A stretch of DNA of 64,000 nucleotides, from positions 4,462 through 68,461 of the forward strand of contig JBFWWP010000029.1 of NCBI GenBank assembly GCA_050246115.1, read 5' to 3'. This document shows, piece after piece, positions 16,857 to 25,823 of this stretch. Below the pieces are notes generated by a model, which did not search any database, was not told the DNA's origin, and saw only the letters and a list, made by a program, of their open reading frames with translations. Position numbers and translations under genes: made by a program. The DNA is from JBFWWP01 sp050246115 (GTDB taxonomy: Bacteria > Planctomycetota > UBA8108 > UBA1146 > JAJFFE01). Position 1 is the first letter of the stretch, and each line of letters begins with the position of its first letter.

Positions 16857-18527
16857 CTAGTTGGGGGTGTTCTTGATCGGGTAGTCCGCTTGCACGCGGT
16901 TCACTACGATCTGCAACGGCCCCGCACCCTTGATCGTCGAGTGGTTGAGGTCGTGCGTACCCTCGAAAGTGAACCCCGGATACATGGCACTCTCGCGGGT
17001 CACCGCGAGGTCATTGAGATGGAACACCGTAGAAGGCACTGGGCTGATGACGTGCCACTCGTTGAGTCCGAAGAAGTTCGTCATGCGGGTGACCGTCACA
17101 CCATCGATACAGCACAGGATCTGGTACAGCAGTGAGCCGGTGTTGAGCAACCCGTTGACGGCGCCCGGAATCATCTCGGCGGCCTCGGCGTTGCTAATGA
17201 GGGTATCGCCGTTCACGTCGGCGTCCGCGGCGTGGGCGTAGTAGCGTACGCCCCCGGGGAGACTCATGATGCGATTCAGCGTTGCCATCGACTCGATCGA
17301 GAGATCCCGCAGCGCCGGCTCTTGCGGGGCGACACCGACGGCGCTGCCGAGCCAGTCGTTGTTCATGTAGACTCGGATGCGCTCATCATTCGACGTCGGA
17401 TCATTGTGATCGATTCTCGCTACCGAGATCGTGGCCAACGCCGATCCGTGATGGGGCGTGCTCAGGGTGTGCAGCGACAACACCTTCAGCTGGTCCGGAT
17501 CGTAGTACCAACCGAGAAACAGCCGTGTGTCGAGTCCGCCCTTGCTGTGGGCGACCACATGGATCTTCTTGGTGCCGACCCGTGTGGCCAGGGTATTGAA
17601 GAACCCGGTCAACGCCTTGCCATTCAAGATGATGTACCCGGCAGGATTGTTGTCGATCGGAGCCACGGCGTTCGAGTGGACGATCATCAAGTCGTCGAGG
17701 AAGTCGGCGACCGCACCGTCCCAGGAAGTGTGATCCGCGTTGACGCCGTGAACCAGTGCCACTGGCGCCATTGCGTCGATGGTAACGGCCACCCAATCGA
17801 TCGCGGTGCACCAGACCTCCTCGGCGTTGGCCACGTCGATGTCGATTCGGATCTCGTTCATCGCCGGCGTCGGCGCGCCACCGGCGCCCGGCGCGGACGG
17901 GAACTTGAGGTGCGTGATCGGGATGGTGAACTCGTTGAGCTTCCACGTTTGGTTGGTGCCGGTGAGGAACCCGAGGGTGTGACCGTTGATGCTGATGCGG
18001 TCCCGTTCGGGGGCAGCGTCGGGAGGGTTGGCATCGAAATCGACATCGAACGCCGGCAACCGGAGCTTCGCCTTGATGGAGATCAGGTGATTGGCGTTCA
18101 TGGTGAAGGGAAACCGGAGCGTGCCGTCCGGATTCGTTTCGCCGAGATAGCGTCCGATCGGCAACTGGATGATCAGTGGCCCGCCGCCCGAGAACGTGCA
18201 ACCGGTATCGAGTCCAGCTCCACAGTCGATGGCAAAGACCTCTTCGACGTCAGCCGCCTCGGGGATCGAGAACGGCGACGTTGGACATCCCGGTCCAAAC
18301 GGCTGCGCCGAACCGAAGCTCGTCGTTTGCATCTGGTCACCTCGTGCGGCTGAGCTCGGTGCGAGCTGCGACGCCGCACCCAAAGGTTCCGCCGACTGGG
18401 GCTGAATGCCCGCGCCAGCACCCGGTGACACGGAGCGAACTTGCGCCGACATGTTGCCGGTGGCACATACCACCAACAAGAACGGCACCACGAGCAAGCG
18501 CCAAGGCAACTTCGTCGAGCAGCGCAT
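16857..18527 (-). CDS. Secreted alpha/beta-hydrolase, lipase/PGAP1-like
   Basis: A 556-residue protein with an N-terminal signal peptide (MRCSTKLPWRLLVVPFLLVV). The catalytic domain starts near residue 256 with VALVHGVNADHTSWDG (oxyanion region) and has the nucleophile elbow VVAHSKGGLD with Ser328, followed by LHTLSTPHHGSALA, a pattern typical of triacylglycerol lipases and esterases. Residues about 100-250 form a beta-rich domain without a known name. A C-terminal segment (DLNHSTIKGAG) carries a likely catalytic His. AAGGAG lies 5 nt before the ATG at 18527; an upstream GTG/ATG frame extension is less likely. It precedes the repeat surface protein by 18 nt. Substrate unknown. Confidence 0.85.
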   Translation of the reverse strand: MRCSTKLPWRLLVVPFLLVVCATGNMSAQVRSVSPGAGAGIQPQSAEPLGAASQLAPSSAARGDQMQTTSFGSAQPFGPGCPTSPFSIPEAADVEEVFAIDCGAGLDTGCTFSGGGPLIIQLPIGRYLGETNPDGTLRFPFTMNANHLISIKAKLRLPAFDVDFDANPPDAAPERDRISINGHTLGFLTGTNQTWKLNEFTIPITHLKFPSAPGAGGAPTPAMNEIRIDIDVANAEEVWCTAIDWVAVTIDAMAPVALVHGVNADHTSWDGAVADFLDDLMIVHSNAVAPIDNNPAGYIILNGKALTGFFNTLATRVGTKKIHVVAHSKGGLDTRLFLGWYYDPDQLKVLSLHTLSTPHHGSALATISVARIDHNDPTSNDERIRVYMNNDWLGSAVGVAPQEPALRDLSIESMATLNRIMSLPGGVRYYAHAADADVNGDTLISNAEAAEMIPGAVNGLLNTGSLLYQILCCIDGVTVTRMTNFFGLNEWHVISPVPSTVFHLNDLAVTRESAMYPGFTFEGTHDLNHSTIKGAGPLQIVVNRVQADYPIKNTPN

Positions 18528-19456
18528 GGGATCTCCTTCCGCCAACGACGGACCTACCGGTCAGACCCTCAAAGGGCCCTGATCATTGCTTTCACTTCGC
18601 CCACGAGACTCGGTGCATGACGGAGGACGAGCACTCCCTAGAGCGGCAGCGGTTGCAGCAACCGTCGCTACGGCATCGGGAATCGAGCGCACGGCCGTTG
18701 GGTGCACGATTTGCACCAACGTCCGCGGACTCGGTTCGCACTCGTTCCTTGCATCGAAGCCCTCGTCGGATGGTCTACGCGATGCGGTTTGCCGTTTCAA
18801 CCTCGCTCGTCTCGGCGCTGCCTGGTTCACCCGCAGACTCTCGCCTTTGGCTTCGTGGCTCCATGCGCCGGGCTGGATGCTCCTGAGGGGCCTTTCACGC
18901 TCGCCTCGCCTCGTTGCGCCAAGCGCGAACTGGAGTTGCTTGCGAATGCGTTTGATTCGCGGCTAGTGAGCGCTCAGCCCGTGGTGGAGTTACGCGCTGG
19001 TCTTGGGCCGCGCGCAGGTTCGTGGCGTTGGGCTCGAGGGTTCTCACTTGGGCGTCGAACGCAACAATGCCCAACATCTGGACCCGAATCCAACGCGTGC
19101 CGAGTTTCGGGCCTCCTTCTCCTCTCCGTGGACATTGAGGGCCGCCTCCAACTTCACCCGGCACGAGGCGTTCCTTCGGGTTACCGGGGAATGCGCTTGA
19201 TTTGGGGTCTCGTATCGCCGACGAAAGCGTCATAGGAGTCGCCCAAGAATAACCTCGACATCTTGCCGTCGATTTGGGTCAGATTCGGCCGATCCGGAAA
19301 GCTCGGAACCGGAGGCGTAGCCTGAGTTCCGGTGAGGATTTCGAGGTTTTCGGATCGGTCGAAGATGGCCCGAAGCGACGAGCAATAGGGTGAAGTTATT
19401 CTGGGGCGACTCCATAGTCCTGTGAACCGTGGTGGGTTCCGAAGGAGCTATCGACC
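18528..19456. other. Long intergenic region without a supported gene
   Basis: It lies between the secreted hydrolase (minus strand) and a small membrane protein (plus strand), so promoters for both are expected here. Several short frames are open (for example 18702-19235 on the plus strand) but their translations show no family pattern and no clear ribosome-binding site. The last part contains a 179-bp foldback repeat at 19235-19413, 43 nt before the membrane protein start. Confidence 0.5.
19235..19413 (+). repeat. 179-bp foldback (MITE-like) repeat, copy A
   Basis: The element is bounded by terminal inverted repeats: left GGAGTCGCCCAAGAATAAC, right the complement of GGAGTCGCCCCAGAATAAC. Internal inverted segments (CCGATCCGaaaa and its partner) mean that most of its length can fold back on itself. 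Its reverse complement matches copy B at 58116-58294 over exactly 179 bp with about 11 differences by hand alignment. ATA flanks it on both sides (19232-19234 and 19414-19416), a possible 3-bp target duplication. It has no coding capacity. Confidence 0.8.
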
Positions 19457-19915
19457 ATGCGCTCAATACGCCTCGGGCTGCTCACTAGCGGGTGGATCCT
19501 GTTCGTGATCTCACTCGGTCTCGTCGCGATCGACTCGAACACCGGCGGGGACTACCTGCGCGGCTTCGGGATGCGCGGCTATCAGTGCTTCCTCGGGGTG
19601 TTCCTGGCTCCGCTCGTACGGCCGCAGTGGACGCCGCTATGGCTCGTTCTCGCGTCGGGGAGTGCTTTGGCGGCAGTCGCGCCCTGGATCGCCTGGCGCA
19701 AGCGGCCGGGCCGCGTGGCACGTGCCCTCCTGGTCCTCGGCGCTGCGGGAGCGATCGCAGTATCCCTGTTCGGCGAACGTACCGGCGTGGTTCACACCTA
19801 CGCCGGCTACTACGTGTGGTGCGCCGCCTTGATCACACTGGCCATCACTTTCTTGCTGCCCGTCACCCACGCTTCGTCGGGTTCCGACTTGCAAAGCGAA
19901 ACCCGGAGCGGCTAG
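19457..19915 (+). CDS. Hypothetical membrane protein
   Basis: A 152-residue protein with four hydrophobic stretches at about residues 8-24, 41-53, 60-80 and 89-104, plus one at 118-135, so four or five membrane helices. No known family is recognised. AAGGAG lies 10 nt before the ATG. The start of its transcript must pass through or begin just after the foldback repeat that ends at 19413, so the repeat may influence its expression. The hydrophilic C-terminus (SSGSDLQSETRSG) is short. Confidence 0.7.
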   Translation: MRSIRLGLLTSGWILFVISLGLVAIDSNTGGDYLRGFGMRGYQCFLGVFLAPLVRPQWTPLWLVLASGSALAAVAPWIAWRKRPGRVARALLVLGAAGAIAVSLFGERTGVVHTYAGYYVWCAALITLAITFLLPVTHASSGSDLQSETRSG

Positions 19916-20042
19916 CCTGATCTCCGCGCCCCACGCTCATCGCTGGTGAAGACACGGTGGAGGCCCCGTTCTGCTGCGAAGTCGCGGCGGTCGCAATCTC
20001 TGGGCAGCTCGTTTCCCGCACAACGCAGAGGAGAGGAGTCCG

Positions 20043-21617
20043 ATGGCCATCAAGCTTCTCGCGACCGGGGTTCCTTGCAGAATTCGCGCTTGGATCGTCT
20101 TCTACTCCGCGTTCCTTGCGACCGCGGCGACGCTCGGCCAAGACCCGCTTTACATCGTCTCGGTCACCAACGTCCAGGCATTGCCCACCAGCACCCGCAC
20201 CGTCGCGGTGGAGCTCGACAACTTCGGAGGCTCGGTTCAGGGTTGGTCCCTGTCGGTCTGCCACGCGCCGGCCGTGATGACGCTCATCGACGTTCAGCCT
20301 GGGGCCAACACCCTCGCACTCAACGAAGGACTGGGACCCGATTTCCTCTACACTGGCTTGGAGGCCGACGGCGCGAACATGCTCGTCGTGGTGTGCTACA
20401 CGGGCTGCGAGGTGCTACCTACTGGCGTCGATCAAGAGCTATTGCTGCTCACTTATGCGGTGAATGCCCCGCTGGGTACCGAGGCGCCGGTGCAACTCTG
20501 CTCGAGCGTTGGCAGTCCACCCACCGCGACCCTCATCGTCGTGAGTGACACCGGGGTCACGCCTACGACCGTGGCAGGCACGGTCACCGTCGTCTCGGCG
20601 GGCTTCAACTACAGGGCCGAATCGGTGAGCGCTGGATACGACCCCGTGACGGGAGCCGGTGAGTTCGAGGCGTCCTTACTGCTCGAAGAGCAACCCGAGA
20701 GTTCCGGCTTTCCAAACCTGGTCTCCGGATTCTCGGTAGCGCTGGGCCACCCTTCCACGACGCTGCAGGGCGTGAGTACCGAACTCGGAGCCGACTTGGC
20801 GGCGCTCAAGGCGGGAGCCGGGCCCGACTTCTATACCGCCCTCTTCAACGCGGACTCACTCACCATTGGTTGCGTTTTCGACTTCTTCGGCGTGGCGACC
20901 ATCCAGTATGCCATGCCCAGTGAACTGGTGCGGGTTCGCTACGCTACGGTGGCGACTGCGCTCGCAGGGGATTTCGACGGTGAGATGGTGGCACTCCACT
21001 GGCAGGACGGGCTGGGCGCTGTACCCACCGACAATGTCGTCGTCGTCGCGGGGCAGGCATCCACGCCCAGCATGATCGATGGGCTGATCACCCTCGTGGC
21101 GGTGCCTCCGCTCGAGAGTTTGGCCTGCACCGGCACGGGCACCGACACGGCCACCCTCACGTGGACGAATCCTGTTGCGTACGACTTCATCATCGTGCGG
21201 CGTGACGGCGCCCTCCTCGCCGTCGTCGCCGGCAACACGACGTCATTCGAGGACGGGCCGCTGCTGCCGGGGACTTACACCTATGAGCTCACTCCGCAGT
21301 TGAGCGGTGGACCGGGGTCGCCCGCCAGCTGCTTGTTCGACTCGGCTCCCAGCTTTCGACGCGGCGATCAGAACAACGATGGTCAAATCAACATCGCGGA
21401 TCCGGTCTTCGGCCTGAACTACCTCTTCAACGCAGGCGCGAGTTTCTGTCTGGATGCTCACGACGCAAACGACGACGGCCAAGTGAACATCGCGGACCCG
21501 GTCTATACCCTTGCTTGGCTGTTCAACGGCGGCCCCGCGATGCCAGCGCCGTTTCCAGGATGCGGCCAAGACCCGACGAGTGACGCCATCGAGTGCGACA
21601 CCTACGACGGCTGCTGA
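20043..21617 (+). CDS. Secreted protein with dockerin-like C-terminus
   Basis: The 524-residue protein has an N-terminal signal or anchor (about residues 14-35, ending TLGQD). Two cohesin-like or beta-sandwich segments follow (about 38-185 and 195-355); both contain the pattern VALGHPSTTLQGV / LSVCHAPAVMTLI, suggesting a duplicated domain. Residues 360-435 look like a fibronectin type III module. The end carries paired dockerin-like loops (RRGDQNNDGQINIADPVFGL at 439, and DANDDGQVNIADPVYTLAW) and the PFPGCGQDP finish common in planctomycete secreted proteins. It is probably an extracellular or surface protein. No enzyme motif is visible. Confidence 0.85.
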   Translation: MAIKLLATGVPCRIRAWIVFYSAFLATAATLGQDPLYIVSVTNVQALPTSTRTVAVELDNFGGSVQGWSLSVCHAPAVMTLIDVQPGANTLALNEGLGPDFLYTGLEADGANMLVVVCYTGCEVLPTGVDQELLLLTYAVNAPLGTEAPVQLCSSVGSPPTATLIVVSDTGVTPTTVAGTVTVVSAGFNYRAESVSAGYDPVTGAGEFEASLLLEEQPESSGFPNLVSGFSVALGHPSTTLQGVSTELGADLAALKAGAGPDFYTALFNADSLTIGCVFDFFGVATIQYAMPSELVRVRYATVATALAGDFDGEMVALHWQDGLGAVPTDNVVVVAGQASTPSMIDGLITLVAVPPLESLACTGTGTDTATLTWTNPVAYDFIIVRRDGALLAVVAGNTTSFEDGPLLPGTYTYELTPQLSGGPGSPASCLFDSAPSFRRGDQNNDGQINIADPVFGLNYLFNAGASFCLDAHDANDDGQVNIADPVYTLAWLFNGGPAMPAPFPGCGQDPTSDAIECDTYDGC

Positions 21618-21786
21618 CCCGGACCCAGCAAAGGAACCGAGCCCGTCTCGAAGCCTATCGGCGGCCGCTCGCGCCGGAGTCGCTCAGGGATGGTCTGCCG
21701 GCCGGAAGTTGCGTAGCCTGGAAGCACGACCCCTCCGCCGCTGCGGCCACGCTCCGCCCGGAGACATCGTCAGGCTGACCGAACCC

Positions 21787-22746
21787 TCACGTCGCGAGAT
21801 CGGCGATGATGAGGCGCTCGATGGTCGCGGCCATCTCGCGAGGTGCAGCAAGGGTCGTGTCCGGACGTAGGAGGCGGCGTACCGAAGCCGCCCGCAGAAG
21901 CGTGGCCGCGCGAAGGAGCATGGCCTCGGCACCCAGGGTGCGGAGGAAGTCCGGACCAAAGCGAGCCCCGTAGAAGTGGCGCGCGAGTTCGGCGAAGCCT
22001 TCCTGCACCGACGCGGTCTCGACGGTGAGTCGATCGCCGAACCCCAGCGCATAGATGCGCCGCACGGGCCGCGGCTCCGGGGCGAATGCAGCGATCGAAC
22101 GAAGCGCCCGCTTCTCGAACCCCGGGTGCAGCTTGGGCAAGGCCGCCACGTCGGCTCCGGCCGCGATCGCGGCATCGGGCCACAACTTGACCTGGGCAAA
22201 CCCCGGGAGCGCGAGCACGCGGGACTCGTTCGTCGGCGATTCGACGCTGGGGAGGATGAGGGCCGTCAGATCGTCGGACACGAGTTCCCAGCCGAGTGCT
22301 TGTAACAGCGCCACCGTGGTGGATTTTCCCCAGCCCCCGGCGCCGACGAACGAAACGGCGGCGCCGCGGTAGGCCACCGTGCTCGCGTGCAAGACGTGGA
22401 GCCCCCGCTGGTGAAGAAGCAGACCGAGCGCTGGCCCAAGAAGCGAGAGGCGCACGACCTCGTCCAGGATCCCTGCCTCGGCATCGACGAGGATGCGCCG
22501 ACCGTTCTGCACCAGGAAGGCGGCCACACCTCGATAGGCGTACCCGAACTCGTCAGCACCGCTCCCGCCCACCCAGAAGGCCATGCCGCGTTCGTCGAAT
22601 TCGGCCCCCGGAACGATAGCGGCCCGCCGAATCGTCACATCCACGGTGCTTCCAGTTGCCACGGTTGGGAGTTCGGGCAGCGGTAGATCCGATTGGAAGG
22701 TGAGACCGAACGCTCGGCGGCATGACTCGGCGCCATCGGTCGTCAT
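21787..22746 (-). CDS. HPr-kinase-like P-loop protein
   Basis: The 319-residue protein resembles the C-terminal kinase fold of HPr kinase/phosphorylase as found in stand-alone HprK-like proteins: LHVLHASTVAYRGAAVSF, then the P-loop GAGGWGKSTT (residues 135-144), and VSDDLTAL (157-164) as the acidic motif. It lacks the N-terminal domain of true HprK. Related proteins modify peptides or act in polysaccharide loci, but the substrate here is unknown. It lies 33 nt downstream of the NeuC-like epimerase on the same strand, so they are probably cotranscribed. The ATG at 22746 gives the expected domain start. Confidence 0.75.
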   Translation of the reverse strand: MTTDGAESCRRAFGLTFQSDLPLPELPTVATGSTVDVTIRRAAIVPGAEFDERGMAFWVGGSGADEFGYAYRGVAAFLVQNGRRILVDAEAGILDEVVRLSLLGPALGLLLHQRGLHVLHASTVAYRGAAVSFVGAGGWGKSTTVALLQALGWELVSDDLTALILPSVESPTNESRVLALPGFAQVKLWPDAAIAAGADVAALPKLHPGFEKRALRSIAAFAPEPRPVRRIYALGFGDRLTVETASVQEGFAELARHFYGARFGPDFLRTLGAEAMLLRAATLLRAASVRRLLRPDTTLAAPREMAATIERLIIADLAT

Positions 22747-22779
22747 GTCGTATGCGTCCCTTGGCGAGCCCGCATCGTC

Positions 22780-23976
22780 TCAGTCCCTTCCGGTCGGGAA
22801 TTGCGGCCGCGAGGTCCATGAGTCCAGCGAACGGCTGCGCTTGTGGAGCAGGGAGTCACCCAGGGGCACCTCGGCCAAGATGCGCGCGATGCGCTCGGCG
22901 GCGCGACCGTCGCCATACGGATTCTCGACTCCGGCGACACGGGCGGCGAACCCGGGATCGCGGGCCCGCGCCGTGGCCGCCAGGATCGCGTCGCGCTGCG
23001 GGGCGGCATCGATGATGTTGGCCGCCCGCTCGCGTCCTTCTTGGCGCCGCCCAACGTTGACGGTCGGCAGTCCCAGGGACGGGGTCTCCATGATGCCGCT
23101 GCTCGAGTTGCCGATCAGGAGCGTAACATGCTTGAGCAAGCTCCAGTACTTCGGGGCCGCGAGGTTCACATACAAACTCGCGTCGGGGCGGCTGGCGCAA
23201 AACTCGGAGGCGCGCCGGATCACCGCGCGGCTGCCGGCATCCGAGTTCGGAAAGCAGAAAATGACCTGCAAGTCGTGCAGAGCCGCGAGCGCGCCAAAGA
23301 CCTCATCGACCTCGCACGTCGTGTCCGCCGCCAGGGTCACCGGGTGGTACGCGACGACCGCCGTGGGTCGGGCGAGGTCGATACCCAGGTCACGTTCGAG
23401 GGGCTCGCGGGTCATTAGCGTGCTGCGGCGCAAGTGATCGAGCGACGGCGCGCCGACCTGGTGCACACGCCACTCCTCTTCCCCCATCGCGACGACGCGA
23501 GCGCGAGCTTGCGCCGTGGGTGTGAGGTGGATGTGCGACAACATCGTGAGCGCGTTGCGTACCGCGTGGTCGATCGCTCCTTCACTGACCTCGCCCCCCT
23601 CGATGTGGGCCATGGGCAGACGAAGGGCGAGTGCCGCAGACGCCGGAGCCAACATCTCGTAGCGGTCCGCGATCAGCAGCAGCAGGTCTGGGCGCAAGCG
23701 ACTGAGCACCTCCGCGCAACCGAGCGTCGCCACGCCGATCGTCTTCGCCATGCCGACGTCGGTGTCGGAACTCAGCAGGCACTCGATCCGCTCATCCACC
23801 GCGATCCCATCCAACTGGATCTCGTCGACCGTGTGCCCGAACTCCGGTGCCAAGTGAGCGCCGATGACCAACAACCGTAGGTCGATCTCCGGTCGCTGCC
23901 GCAGTTCCATCAACGGCCAATACAGGTGGCTGTAGTCCGCACGCGAAGAGGTGACCACGGCAACCGTTCTCTTCAT
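22780..23976 (-). CDS. neuC: UDP-N-acetylglucosamine 2-epimerase (hydrolysing), NeuC/LegG type
   Basis: A 398-residue protein starting with VAVVTSSRADYSHLYWPLM, the signature of hydrolysing sugar-nucleotide 2-epimerases. Further family blocks are LLLLIADRYEMLAPASAALA, MAHIEGGEVSEGAIDHAVRN and LIGNSSSGIMETPSLGLPTVNVGRRQEGRERA. The reaction yields a 2-epimerised N-acetyl sugar for sialic or legionaminic acid synthesis. The NeuB and NeuA homologues are 24 kb away in this window. GAGGAG lies just before the ATG at 23976. The HprK-like gene follows by 33 nt. The exact sugar (GlcNAc or a diacetamido sugar) cannot be told from sequence. Confidence 0.9.
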   Translation of the reverse strand: MKRTVAVVTSSRADYSHLYWPLMELRQRPEIDLRLLVIGAHLAPEFGHTVDEIQLDGIAVDERIECLLSSDTDVGMAKTIGVATLGCAEVLSRLRPDLLLLIADRYEMLAPASAALALRLPMAHIEGGEVSEGAIDHAVRNALTMLSHIHLTPTAQARARVVAMGEEEWRVHQVGAPSLDHLRRSTLMTREPLERDLGIDLARPTAVVAYHPVTLAADTTCEVDEVFGALAALHDLQVIFCFPNSDAGSRAVIRRASEFCASRPDASLYVNLAAPKYWSLLKHVTLLIGNSSSGIMETPSLGLPTVNVGRRQEGRERAANIIDAAPQRDAILAATARARDPGFAARVAGVENPYGDGRAAERIARILAEVPLGDSLLHKRSRSLDSWTSRPQFPTGRD

Positions 23977-24129
23977 GACTCCTCGTTGGCGGCTCGCGAG
24001 TGGACGCGCATCGGCTGGCAAACGCTCGTCGTGAGGATAGGCGAGGCGCCGAACAATTGCAGCTCCAAACGAGCGTTCCTTCAACGACGCACTCGCCCCA
24101 GTCGGCGCTGGCTGCCTGCAGGCCGCACA

Positions 24130-25791
24130 CTACTCCGGAGTGGAAGACACGACTCGGGTGGGGACTGAGATCGGGTCGTAGATCTTGGCGAGCGGGTACA
24201 GTTGGTCGACCGCAAGGAATCGATCGAGCAGTCCCCAGGCGGCGACGCCATCCAGACTCTCGGGTTCGAGGAGGTGGAACGCGAGGAGTGCGAGGGGCTG
24301 CGCAGTCCGTACCAGGTAGCTGCCTGCCGCCACCTCGAGAGATCCGTTCTCCCAGCGGCCTTCGAGACGCGTCAGGCGATGACCCTGGAACGGTCGCTCC
24401 GCGACATCGATCTCCGCGACTCGAAAGCGCTCCGCGACGAGTTGCGCGTCACCCAGCAACCGCTCCACCCGTACTCCATGGCGCCGAAGTAGCTCCACGA
24501 CCTCGTGCTGCCCGGTGCCGACCCAATACGCCCGGGGTAGACGCGCAGTGCGCGTAGCCTGAAACCGATCGCACACTTCGACCTCGGTCTCCACCACGCG
24601 CGCCGGATCGGGTGAAGCCGCTCCCCCCGAAGGAATGCCTTCCCAGCGCACGACCTCACGCCCACGCGAGAACTCCGCGAAACGGATGCCGAGCGGTGGC
24701 GCCGACTCCGGGGCGAGTCCCCAAGCACAAACTCGCTGATCCGCCCGCCGGGTCGTGTCGGCGATCCGCGCCGCGTTCTCGTAGATGAAGGCTAGGCACG
24801 CATCGACGAACTCCCAGGTTGCCGCAACGCGCTCTCGAAACGGCCTGTAGGAGGTTGCCTCGGACAAGATTCCGATGCGGTTCCGTGCGCCGACGTAGTT
24901 CGTCACGTAGCGCGGCTCCGGGGAGAAGCTCACCCACCGAGTCGGGTTCTCGACTCGGTCCATGTCGCCGTAGACGAAGGTCTCGAGGCTGCGCAGTTCG
25001 CGGAGTCGCGCTCCGACGGTGGGGAGCAGTTCCTCGCGCACCAGCGCCATGACGTCGGTATCGGTGTTGGGGGTAAGCGGTGGCGCATAGGTCAACGAGT
25101 AGTGATGGCGGGTACCATTCGTCGTGTGCAGGTCGAACACTACGTCCGGGTCCCACGCGTTAAACACCGCGGCGAGCGCACCCCGCATCTCCGGCGAGAC
25201 CGCCTTCATGCAGTCGCGATTGAGGTCGAGCCCCTGTCCGTTGGCGCGGAGTCCGATGGGATCGGGGCCCTGCTGTTCCGAACGCAGTTCGCTGGCCGGC
25301 CCCCAAGCGTCGTTGCCATCCGCGTTGTAGATCGGTGCCACGAGCAGGACCAGCCGTGTGAGCAACGCTCGTCGGGAGCCCAGCGTTACGTCGCGAAGTA
25401 GCCGCAACGCGACTTCCTTGCCTTCGACCTCGCCTCCGTGAATGTTCGCTTGCACGTAGACGACCACGCGCCCCTCGCGCCTCGCCGCAATGGGGCCGCC
25501 AACCTCCGGCGAGGCGACGACCACGAGTGGCACTGCGCGCCCTGCGACCGACGTTGCCAAGGTCTCGACCCTGATCTGCGCGCTACGACGCTGGAGTTCA
25601 TCGAGAAACTCGAGCACGTCCGCGTGGGACGAGGTCTGCTGATAGTCCGAAGCTTCGGCTCTCGTGCGCGGTTGGGGGACCCCCGCCGGCTCCTGGGCGA
25701 CAACGGTCGGCATGCCGCTCAGGACGAAATGCCAAAGCCACAACGCCGACGCGAGAAGGCCAGCGTTACGCCACCGCTCCCAACCCACCAT
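24130..25791 (-). CDS. Secreted M14-family zinc carboxypeptidase
   Basis: The 553-residue protein has a signal peptide (about residues 1-32, ending TVVAQ) and an M14 peptidase domain. Zinc ligands are visible as NIHGGEVEGKE (His118, Glu121) and DLHTTNG (His222); LDLNRD is the usual substrate-carboxylate region and Glu311 in GILSEATSYRPF is the likely general base. The last 200 residues form an accessory beta-rich region. It would trim peptides outside the cytoplasm. The start at 25791 lies 33 nt after the stop of the VWA protein on the same strand, so the two probably share a transcript; GAGG precedes it by about 9 nt. Confidence 0.9.
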   Translation of the reverse strand: MVGWERWRNAGLLASALWLWHFVLSGMPTVVAQEPAGVPQPRTRAEASDYQQTSSHADVLEFLDELQRRSAQIRVETLATSVAGRAVPLVVVASPEVGGPIAARREGRVVVYVQANIHGGEVEGKEVALRLLRDVTLGSRRALLTRLVLLVAPIYNADGNDAWGPASELRSEQQGPDPIGLRANGQGLDLNRDCMKAVSPEMRGALAAVFNAWDPDVVFDLHTTNGTRHHYSLTYAPPLTPNTDTDVMALVREELLPTVGARLRELRSLETFVYGDMDRVENPTRWVSFSPEPRYVTNYVGARNRIGILSEATSYRPFRERVAATWEFVDACLAFIYENAARIADTTRRADQRVCAWGLAPESAPPLGIRFAEFSRGREVVRWEGIPSGGAASPDPARVVETEVEVCDRFQATRTARLPRAYWVGTGQHEVVELLRRHGVRVERLLGDAQLVAERFRVAEIDVAERPFQGHRLTRLEGRWENGSLEVAAGSYLVRTAQPLALLAFHLLEPESLDGVAAWGLLDRFLAVDQLYPLAKIYDPISVPTRVVSSTPE

Positions 25792-25823
25792 GACGCATCG
25801 CCTCGAATTCAACGGGACTCGGG

